A DNA stretch of 6,155 bases from Bacteroidales bacterium (lineage in GTDB: Bacteria; Bacteroidota; Bacteroidia; Bacteroidales; UBA932), in NCBI GenBank assembly GCA_017615135.1, contig JAGAAU010000052.1, forward strand, positions 1-6,155, read 5' to 3'. This document shows, in pieces, positions 1-5,590 of this stretch; positions within the stretch are counted from its first letter, which is position 1, and each line of letters starts with the position of its first letter. Below the pieces are notes generated by a model. The model saw only the letters and a list, made by a program, of their open reading frames with translations, was not told where the DNA came from and ran no database searches. A program made the position numbers and the translations under genes.

Positions 1-526
1 CAATTCCAATTCAAGTTGGAAGATTACCATCTCCGGAGGTGTGGCTACAATCCAGGCTCAGGCAGGTGCAAGTACTATGATACTTTACAATGTGAGCAGT
101 CCCCGGTTCAGCTGCTATAAGAGCACTTCCAACGCCGTGCAGACAGTTTCCATATTCCGCAAGGAAGGTGGCGGCGCGGTTGTCGTAGAGGCTGATCCTC
201 TGACCGAATTCTCCGAATACGGGGTGGTTCTCGATGGCCGTCAGCGTTTCTACGAGGCCGGCACAGACCAGTTCTGCCGTCAGTATGCAACTGGTTCCGA
301 TGTCCTTACCTACACGATAATGAATCCGTCCACCAAGGAGCAGATAGAGATTTCCGGTTACAGCACCTCTATGCGCAAGGGCGACAGCGCCACTATCAGC
401 GTCATATGGAGAATAGGTCTGAACCAGATACTTAAGGGTAGCTGGAAACTTACCCTCGTACGCGAGGACGGTCCTAAAGTCTGGTTGTCCGACGGTAAAG
501 GCGGCGGCGTAATAATCAAGAAGTGA
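1..526 (+). CDS. C-terminal part of a beta-rich, probably exported Bacteroidetes protein (5' end outside the window)
   Basis: The reading frame is open from the left edge (first whole codon at 2) to a TGA at 524-526, so 174 residues of a longer protein are visible. A GTG at 41 could be taken as a start, but the frame continues upstream without a stop and in the same composition, so I treat the gene as 5'-truncated. Residues 6-60 (numbered from base 2) alternate short beta-strands and contain 'YNVSSPRFSCYKS' (29-41), a motif I associate with C-terminal modules of exported Bacteroidetes proteins. The remainder is also beta-rich (for example 'FSEYGVVLDG', 'SATISVIWRIG', 'GSWKLTLVRED') and ends in 'GGGVIIKK', like an Ig-type or adhesion-type C-terminal domain. 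No catalytic motif is visible. Its stop overlaps the start of the downstream metalloprotease gene, so the two probably share a transcript. The function is unknown; a surface or secreted role is inferred. Confidence 0.75.
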   Translation, partial: NSNSSWKITISGGVATIQAQAGASTMILYNVSSPRFSCYKSTSNAVQTVSIFRKEGGGAVVVEADPLTEFSEYGVVLDGRQRFYEAGTDQFCRQYATGSDVLTYTIMNPSTKEQIEISGYSTSMRKGDSATISVIWRIGLNQILKGSWKLTLVREDGPKVWLSDGKGGGVIIKK

Positions 527-2400
527 TGAGAAGCATTAAGATATTTTCCTCTGCAGTGCTGCTGCTTCTTGCATGCAGCCTGGCCGTTCAGGCAGTTCCG
601 GCCCGTCCCGGCAGTTTTAAATATACCCAGCCCGACGGCAGTGTAATAGTGCTCAGGCGTGTGGGAGACGAATTCAATCATTATACCCTGAATGCTGCAG
701 GTCAGAAAGTGGTTCGCGGTGCAGACGGTTTCTATCGTCCCGTAACCGAAACCACTGCATCTTCCAATGCAAGGGCTAACAAGGCACGTGCGCGCAGGCT
801 TATAGCCAATGCAGGCCGTGACAGGGTGCGCAGGGTTTCTCAGAACATGGGTGAGCACCATATCCCCGTAATCCTGGTTGCCTTCAGCGACCAGGCTTTT
901 ACAGTGAGCGACCCTAAGTCCAAGTTCACTGCAATGCTGAATCAGGACGGTTATTCCTACAATGGAGCAACCGGTAGCGTGTATAATTACTTTATCGACA
1001 ATTCCAACAATCAATATCACCCTGTCTTTGATGTCTACGGCCCGGTAACCCTTTCCAGCCCTATGGCTACCTACGGGGCTCTCGACGAGGAAACAGACTT
1101 CGACGTGGCTCCCGAGCTTGCTTTGTTCCAGGCTGCCAAGGCTCTGGATTCCAGCGTAGATTTCTCGCAGTACGACGGAGACAAGGACGGTTATGTAGAT
1201 ATGATCCTGTTCTACTATGCAGGATATAACGAGGCTGAAGGAGGACCTGAAGACAGTATATGGCCTCACCAGTGGTCTGTTGCGTCCAGCAGTAACCAGG
1301 ACATTCAGAATGGCAACAATTTCGACGGTGTGCATCTGGACGCTTATTTCTGCACTTCCGAGTTGAATGGTTATCAGGGCAGTACCATGTGCGGAATAGG
1401 CACAACCTGCCACGAATTCTCACATTCTATCGGTCTTCCGGATTTTTATGATACGGACTATGGCGATTCCGGATCGACCTATGGAGAAAATCATGGTTGT
1501 GCAGCCGATCCATACAGTTATTCCTTAATGTGCTCCGGCTCGTACAATAACGATGGCCGCACTCCTCCTTATTTGAGCGTCGAGGAGAAAATTTTGCTCG
1601 GATGGCTCCCTGAATCGTCTCTTCAGGAGTTTCCTGGTCGCGGAGTCATGGAGATTCCGCCTGTCCAGCAAAATATCTCCTATAAGACATATACCAGCAC
1701 TTCCGGCGAATATTTCGTATATGAATGCCGTTCCAATACCGGTTGGGATAAGTATCTTCCCGGCGGCCCCGGCCTTATAGTTTACCATGTGGATAAATCT
1801 TCCACCAAGGTGACTATCTATAATGAAAACGGATATGAGACCAATGTCAGCGCCGCTGAGCTTTGGAGCAATTGGAACGAAACAAACCAGATAAACGAGA
1901 ACGCCAAGCATCCCTGCTATTATATAATTCCTGCCAAGGATCAGACCAGAATAGCATATAAGTGTTATACCGGCGAGTATGCAGGTTATCCGGAGGATTA
2001 CGATGAGACTAAAATTCCTTTCCCCGGAACCGGTTCCAATACCGTAACATCTTATACTCCGAAGGATTGGAAGGGTGTTGAAGGGACTATCACCTTCTCC
2101 GATATCGCCCGCACTTCTTCGGGTAGCGTCAGCCTGAGGGTTAACATGGCGTCGGCAGAGCTGGATTACTGCGTGATAGACAATCCCGGCAACGGGAGCT
2201 ATAACGTCGGAGAACAGTTCGATCTGAATATCACGGCCCCCGAAGGCAATAGCCCCGACAGTGTGCTTTGGTACATCGACGGCGAACCGGTCTCTTCCAC
2301 ATCTGTCATCCTTACACCCGGTGTTCACACCATTGAGGCCTTGCTGACCTTCGCCTCCGGCGCCGTTCAGACCCTCACACTGGACATCTCTGCTCTGTAG
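526..2400 (+). CDS. Secreted M6-family zinc metalloprotease (immune inhibitor A-like)
   Basis: This is a complete 624-residue protein, most likely a secreted endopeptidase. Residues 1 to about 24 form a signal peptide (basic MRSIK, hydrophobic VLLLLACSLAV, then AVQA before VPARPG). Residues about 28-75 resemble the propeptide-like start of M6 proteins ('QPDGSVIVLRRVGDEF'). The peptidase domain spans about 110-380. It holds the zinc motif HEFSHSIGLPD at 296-306 (H296, H300, catalytic E297, D306 as likely third ligand) and a Met-turn 'SLMCSGS' around M335. A DGDKDGYVD loop at 217-225 looks like a calcium site. Residues about 545-624 resemble an Ig/PKD-like domain ('VLWYIDGEPV', 'GVHTIEALLTF'). 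I see no clear type IX sorting signal. I chose ATG 526 over the in-frame GTG at 523 because it gives a normal signal peptide and a TGATG coupling with the gene before it. The stop is TAG. The family is confident; the substrate is unknown. Confidence 0.93.
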   Translation: MRSIKIFSSAVLLLLACSLAVQAVPARPGSFKYTQPDGSVIVLRRVGDEFNHYTLNAAGQKVVRGADGFYRPVTETTASSNARANKARARRLIANAGRDRVRRVSQNMGEHHIPVILVAFSDQAFTVSDPKSKFTAMLNQDGYSYNGATGSVYNYFIDNSNNQYHPVFDVYGPVTLSSPMATYGALDEETDFDVAPELALFQAAKALDSSVDFSQYDGDKDGYVDMILFYYAGYNEAEGGPEDSIWPHQWSVASSSNQDIQNGNNFDGVHLDAYFCTSELNGYQGSTMCGIGTTCHEFSHSIGLPDFYDTDYGDSGSTYGENHGCAADPYSYSLMCSGSYNNDGRTPPYLSVEEKILLGWLPESSLQEFPGRGVMEIPPVQQNISYKTYTSTSGEYFVYECRSNTGWDKYLPGGPGLIVYHVDKSSTKVTIYNENGYETNVSAAELWSNWNETNQINENAKHPCYYIIPAKDQTRIAYKCYTGEYAGYPEDYDETKIPFPGTGSNTVTSYTPKDWKGVEGTITFSDIARTSSGSVSLRVNMASAELDYCVIDNPGNGSYNVGEQFDLNITAPEGNSPDSVLWYIDGEPVSSTSVILTPGVHTIEALLTFASGAVQTLTLDISAL

Positions 2401-2463
2401 CTGTTTCTGTTTCTGTTAAGGTACGCCATTCCCTTCATTTTATGCCATTTTTGAAGGTTTTGG

Positions 2464-2488
2464 TGTACCCGTGGTACATGATTTTATT
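2464..2488 (+). terminator. Weak candidate terminator of the protease transcript
   Basis: A perfect 6-bp stem with a 3-base loop (tgtacc-cgt-ggtaca, 2464-2478) is followed by a T-rich stretch (tgattttatt, 2479-2488). It lies 64 bases past the protease stop codon, a suitable place for the end of that transcript. The stem is short and the T tract is interrupted, so this is only a candidate. Confidence 0.3.
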
Positions 2489-2507
2489 CAAAAACAGGGC
2501 TTTTTGA
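2488..2507. terminator. A/T hairpin, possible weak bidirectional terminator
   Basis: The arms tcaaaaa (2488-2494) and tttttga (2501-2507) pair perfectly around the loop cagggc. The symmetry gives a T run at the 3' side on both strands, as in bidirectional terminators between convergent genes. The stem is almost purely A/T and therefore weak, and it is more than 300 bases from the end of truB. The assignment is tentative. Confidence 0.2.
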
Positions 2508-2528
2508 CTGTTTCCGTGACCCTCGAAC

Positions 2529-2552
2529 TCCCTCTGGGGCCCGTGGCCACCC
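2529..2552 (+). repeat. 24-base direct repeat, copy 1
   Basis: This stretch is identical over 24 bases to 2685-2708, starting tccctctggggc and ending gtggccaccc. It contains the palindromes gggccc and gtggccac. It is followed by a diverged GC-rich section and then by tgagcgcatagcg (about 2594-2606), the counterpart of tgagcgcagcg (2778-2788) after copy 2. The shared unit is therefore longer than the 24 identical bases. Confidence 0.9.
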
Positions 2553-2607
2553 GCGGCACGGAAGCGGGAGGGGCCCATCGGAGATGGGAAGGGTGAGCGC
2601 ATAGCGC

Positions 2608-2620
2608 GAACTCCCTCCGG
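2608..2620 (+). repeat. Short partial copy of the repeat start
   Basis: The sequence gaactccctccgg matches gaactccctctgg at 2525-2537, the left end of copy 1, in 12 of 13 positions and in the same orientation. It lies directly after the first repeat unit. It may be the truncated start of another unit or the scar of a rearrangement. Confidence 0.5.
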
Positions 2621-2672
2621 TGCAGTTAAATCCGTAATAAGACCTCGCGCGCTCCTGAATTGCTGCTGGAAT

Positions 2673-2816
2673 GGGGTAGTGCGTTCCCTCTGGGGCCCGT
2701 GGCCACCCATGGCCTCGTCAATGGGAGGTGCCGCAAGGAGATGCCCGGTCGCAGCCGGGCACGACGCAGCGGAGGGATGAGCGCAGCGAAGGCAACCAGA
2801 GGGAACGCACTGCCCC
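2673..2816. repeat. 144-base element with 21-base terminal inverted repeats (REP/MITE-like)
   Basis: The left arm (2673-2693) and right arm (2796-2816) are reverse complements over 21 bases with one mismatch at 2677/2812; the inner 16 bases (agtgcgttccctctgg, 2678-2693) match perfectly. Inside lie the second 24-base direct repeat and a strong hairpin tgcccgg-tcgcag-ccgggca (2742-2761). Transcribed from the truB side, the element would begin to fold 16 bases after the truB stop, so it could mark or stabilise the 3' end of that mRNA. It encodes nothing obvious and has no clear target-site duplication. Whether it is mobile is inference; the inverted repeats themselves are seen directly. Confidence 0.75.
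2685..2708 (+). repeat. 24-base direct repeat, copy 2
   Basis: This copy is identical to 2529-2552 and begins 156 bases after it. Its first nine bases are part of the left arm of the 144-base inverted-repeat element, whereas copy 1 has no matching right arm. Confidence 0.9.
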
Positions 2817-2832
2817 TGACGGCAAAAATACG

Positions 2833-3636
2833 CTAAGCGAGTAGCTGGAGGGCGGAAGAGAGGGAGAGGCAGTCTTCTATGCGATAGTCGCCGCTGCGGG
2901 TACGGCGCAGGGAACTGAGGAAGGCTCCGTTGCCGGCCGCTTCGCCAAGGTCCCGGGCAAGGGCGCGTATATAGGTGCCTTTGCTGCAGCAGACTTTAAT
3001 TGTAGCAGTTGCCAGATTCAAAGAGGAAATCTCTGCGACGTGAATCTTGGGGTTGGGGTTTTCTGCGAACTGTAGCGGAGGGCTCTCGCGGCTAAATCCC
3101 AGTAATTCAAGTGAACTGATAGTTATTCTCGAAGCCTTGAGGATATCGCTGCCTTCGTCGAGCCGTCCTTCTCGCAGGAGTTTGCGTGCGGTTTCATATG
3201 CACGCACTCCGTCTACGGATTTAGCACTGAAAAGTGGAGCTACCTGCATCTGCTCGCCGATAAAACGGGGGAGTATAGCCTCTATTGCGGCAGCATCCAG
3301 CCCGTTTATGTCAAATATCGCATCGGGCTCTTTCTCGAGGTCGTAGGAAGGGGTAGTGGCTCCGAAACTTACGCCTGCAATGTATTCTTTCTCGTGAGCC
3401 TGAAGGGCGTCGGCGAGTTTGGTGGCCTTTCCTATGCACACCAGAAGCACCCCGCTTGCGAGCGGGTCAAGAGTGCCGGCGTGGCCAATCTTCAGTTTTT
3501 TATTGCCGAAGTGCCGGATGGCGGCAAATTTCAGTTTACGGATAACGTCGGCGGACGTCCAGCGCCAGGGTTTATCCACCGGAAGGATAATTCCCTCCGG
3601 ATAGTCCTCTATATTGTTTGTGAGGCTGCTTACCAC
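2833..3636 (-). CDS. truB: tRNA pseudouridine(55) synthase TruB
   Basis: TruB converts U55 in the T-loop of tRNAs to pseudouridine in the cytoplasm. With the start chosen here the protein has 267 residues, within the usual range. It shows 'GIILPVDKPWRWTS' (15-28), the catalytic-loop motif 'KIGHAGTLDPLASGVLL' with D57 as the nucleophile, and 'KGTYIRALARDLGE' from 219, all typical of TruB. I place the start at GTG 3636. The frame is open back to an ATG at 3717, but that start would overlap rpiB by 88 bases and add a basic extension unlike TruB, which normally begins just before the 'G-I-L-P-V-D-K-P' segment. With GTG the overlap with rpiB is 7 bases, as at the other junctions of this operon. 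No strong Shine-Dalgarno sequence precedes it. The stop is TAG. The function is confident; the start is less so. Confidence 0.93.
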   Translation of the reverse strand: MVSSLTNNIEDYPEGIILPVDKPWRWTSADVIRKLKFAAIRHFGNKKLKIGHAGTLDPLASGVLLVCIGKATKLADALQAHEKEYIAGVSFGATTPSYDLEKEPDAIFDINGLDAAAIEAILPRFIGEQMQVAPLFSAKSVDGVRAYETARKLLREGRLDEGSDILKASRITISSLELLGFSRESPPLQFAENPNPKIHVAEISSLNLATATIKVCCSKGTYIRALARDLGEAAGNGAFLSSLRRTRSGDYRIEDCLSLSSALQLLA

Positions 3637-4073
3637 TTGGAGATTTTCTCTACGCGGCGCACGTGACGTCCTCCTTCGAAGGCGGTGCTGAGCCACTCGG
3701 AGCTTATTCTCTTGCACATATCCCAGCTGATGAAGCGCGCGGGCATCACCAGCACGTTGGAGTCGTTGTGCATGCGGCTTAAAGCGGCTATCTTAGGGTT
3801 CCACACAAGGGCGGCCCTTATTCCGGCATGCTTGTTAAGCGAAATTGCCATACCCTCGCCACTGCCGCAGAATGCGATTCCGCAGTCTACCTTGCCGCTT
3901 TCTACCGCCAGGGCAAGAGGGTGTGCGAAATCTGGATAATCCACACTCTCGGGGCCGTTGGTGCCAAAATCCACCACCTCGTAACCTTCCTTGCGGAGAC
4001 GTGCCAGAAGCCTGTCTTTCATCTCATATCCCGCGTGGTCTGCGCAGAATCCTATTTTCCGAGTTTGCTGCAT
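3630..4073 (-). CDS. rpiB: Ribose-5-phosphate isomerase B
   Basis: RpiB interconverts ribose 5-phosphate and ribulose 5-phosphate in the non-oxidative pentose phosphate pathway, supplying ribose for nucleotides. The 147-residue length is normal for the RpiB/LacAB family. Visible motifs are 'CADHAGYEMKD' (D12, H13), 'AFCGSGEGMAISLNK' with catalytic Cys69, 'GIRAAL', and 'MHNDSNVLVM' with His102. The Cys-to-His spacing of 33 equals that of Cys66 and His99 in the E. coli enzyme. The position after Cys-Gly is Ser71 where many family members have Thr, a conservative change. The start ATG lies inside the end of gltX (22-base overlap), and the stop TAA lies just after the truB GTG (7-base overlap), so translation is probably coupled. 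LacA/LacB-type isomerases belong to the same family, but a stand-alone single gene beside housekeeping genes favours RpiB. Confidence 0.94.
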   Translation of the reverse strand: MQQTRKIGFCADHAGYEMKDRLLARLRKEGYEVVDFGTNGPESVDYPDFAHPLALAVESGKVDCGIAFCGSGEGMAISLNKHAGIRAALVWNPKIAALSRMHNDSNVLVMPARFISWDMCKRISSEWLSTAFEGGRHVRRVEKISKW

Positions 4074-5590
4074 ATTGCGTCGATTCTTCGAGTGAACTCA
4101 TCCTTGCCGATAAGGCACACGATGTCGGCTATGCCGAGCCCGCTGCCGCAACCTGTAAGTGCCAGGCGCAGGCAGTTCATTACCTTACCCATGGGCCAGC
4201 CGTTCTCGCGTATGTATTCCTCCAGCGCGGGCCCGATGCTGTCTTTCTCCAGCGGACCTTCGAAATTGCGGACAAATTCAGCCGCCTGAAGTGCCGGACC
4301 GATGTTTTCTTCCTTCCAGAACTTCGCTGCGTCTTTTTCGTCATAATCTGTCGGGGCAACGAAAAGATACCATGCTATGTCCCAGAAATCCGCCACGAAG
4401 GTTGCGCGTTCCTTGATGAGCGCCACTACCTTCAGGAGATGCTGCTCGCCCTCGGGGCCGCTGACCCCGATTCCGTGCTTCGCAAGTATGGGTACGAACG
4501 CTTCTGCGAGCTGCTTGTCGCTCCGCATACGGAGGTATTCGCGATTGAACCATTTGGCCTTCTCCGGATTGAACTTCGCGCCGGACTTTCCTACCTTTTC
4601 CAGGGAGAATTCAGACACGAGCTGGTCCATGGAGAATATTTCCTGCTCGGTTCCAGGGTTCCAGCCAAGGAGTGCGAGCATATTTACGAACGCATCGGGA
4701 AAATAGCCGTCTTCGCGATATCCGCGGGAAACCTCTCCCTCGGGAGATACCCACTTGAGGGGAAATACTGGGAAGCCCATCTTGTCTCCGTCGCGTTTGC
4801 TGAGTTTGCCGTTGCCCACAGGCTTGAGAAGCAGGGGCAGATGGGCGAAGCGGGGCATGCTGTCTTCCCAGCCGAAGGCCTTGTAGAGCAGGTAGTGCAG
4901 GGGCAGCGACGGCAGCCATTCCTCTCCGCGAATCACCTCGGTGATTTCCATCAGATGGTCGTCCACTATGTTTGCAAGGTGATAGGTGGGGAGTTCGTCC
5001 GCACGTTTCCAGAGCACTTTGTCGTCCAGGGTGGAAGTGTTAACCTCCACTTTGCCTCGAATCAGGTCTTCCATCTGTACAACGGTATCTTCCGGCATCT
5101 TGAAGCGCACTGTCCAGCCGGTGGTGCCGGCAAGCAGTTTTTCGCACTCTTCGGCAGGAAGCGTCAGCGAGTTGCGCATAGCCGCGCGGGTGCCGGCGTT
5201 GTAGATGAAAGTGCGGCCCTCGCTCTCTTCGGCCTTTCTGGCGTTCTCCAGTTCCTCGGGGGTATCGAAGGCATAGTAGGCAAATCCGTCCTTTACCAGC
5301 TGCTCGGCATAGGCGCGGTAGATATCCCTGCGCTCAGACTGCCTGTAAGGGGCGTGGGGGCCTCCTACTCCGACACCCTCGTCCGGAATTATGCCGCACC
5401 ATTTGAGGGATTCCATAATGTACTCCTCTGCTCCGGGTACGAAGCGATGAGAGTCCGTATCCTCAATCCTGAGGATGAAGTCTCCGCCTTTCTGCTTGGC
5501 GTACAGATAGTTGTAAAGAGCCGTGCGGACTCCTCCCATGTGGAGGGGGCCGGTGGGCGAAGGTGCGAATCTTACCCTTGTCCTTCTCAT
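4052..5590 (-). CDS. gltX: Glutamyl-tRNA synthetase
   Basis: This class I synthetase attaches glutamate to tRNA(Glu) in the cytoplasm. The complete protein has 512 residues, usual for bacterial GluRS. It begins 'RVRFAPSPTGPLHMGGVRTA', whose HMGG (17-20) is the HIGH motif with Met in place of Ile. 'RIEDTD' (41-46) follows, then 'PTYHLANIVDDHLMEITEVI' from 201 and 'GKLSKRDGDKMG' with the KMSKS-equivalent KLSKR at 262-266. The C-terminal 200 or so residues form the helical anticodon-binding part. The N-terminal motifs and the absence of a GlnRS-type beta-barrel favour GluRS over GlnRS. The start ATG overlaps the ftsZ TGA in an ATGA junction and is preceded by an AAGGAG sequence at good spacing. 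The stop is TAG, 22 bases inside rpiB. Nothing is missing or broken. Confidence 0.96.
   Translation of the reverse strand: MRRTRVRFAPSPTGPLHMGGVRTALYNYLYAKQKGGDFILRIEDTDSHRFVPGAEEYIMESLKWCGIIPDEGVGVGGPHAPYRQSERRDIYRAYAEQLVKDGFAYYAFDTPEELENARKAEESEGRTFIYNAGTRAAMRNSLTLPAEECEKLLAGTTGWTVRFKMPEDTVVQMEDLIRGKVEVNTSTLDDKVLWKRADELPTYHLANIVDDHLMEITEVIRGEEWLPSLPLHYLLYKAFGWEDSMPRFAHLPLLLKPVGNGKLSKRDGDKMGFPVFPLKWVSPEGEVSRGYREDGYFPDAFVNMLALLGWNPGTEQEIFSMDQLVSEFSLEKVGKSGAKFNPEKAKWFNREYLRMRSDKQLAEAFVPILAKHGIGVSGPEGEQHLLKVVALIKERATFVADFWDIAWYLFVAPTDYDEKDAAKFWKEENIGPALQAAEFVRNFEGPLEKDSIGPALEEYIRENGWPMGKVMNCLRLALTGCGSGLGIADIVCLIGKDEFTRRIDAICSKLGK

Larger units (their letters stand above)
2401..2832. other. Convergent, repeat-rich intergenic region without a credible gene
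   Basis: These 432 bases lie between the 3' ends of the protease gene and truB. Bases 2401-2418 are three near-identical CTGTTT units directly after the protease stop. Up to about 2515 the DNA is AT-rich with two small hairpins. From about 2521 to 2820 it is GC-rich and made of repeats and nested inverted repeats. Small hairpins here include cccatc/gatggg (2574-2579 with 2583-2588), gcgc-ata-gcgc (2597-2607) and ggcca/tggcc (2701-2705 with 2710-2714). Open frames across the region encode low-complexity products dictated by the repeats, so I call no gene. Confidence 0.8.

Noticed and set aside
559..600. Lipoprotein signal (LLAC) in the M6 protease leader
   Set aside because: Hydrophobic sequence continues after the Cys (CSLAVQA) and a normal signal peptidase I site (AVQA before VPARPG) follows, so a type I signal is more likely; the lipobox also has Leu at the second position.
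358..1413. A 351-codon open frame on the minus strand opposite the M6 protease
   Set aside because: The plus strand encodes a signal peptide, the calcium loop and the HEFSH motif here. The antisense product shows no domain and crosses the junction of two real genes.
1525..2328. A 267-codon open frame on the minus strand opposite the protease 3' half
   Set aside because: It is an antisense shadow without a plausible product, inside a gene with clear protein-level evidence.
2435..2710. A 91-codon open frame on the minus strand in the intergenic region
   Set aside because: Its product repeats GGHGPQRE twice because it reads across the two copies of the DNA repeat, and it starts inside a hairpin. 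It looks like a by-product of the repeat, not a gene.
2529..2811. CRISPR-like array
   Set aside because: There are only two copies of the 24-base repeat, with a 132-base gap that itself contains related repeat sequence and no regular spacers.
2521..2820. A tRNA or other known RNA gene in the GC-rich intergenic hairpins
   Set aside because: I found no cloverleaf with T-loop and anticodon features; the hairpins follow the repeat structure instead.
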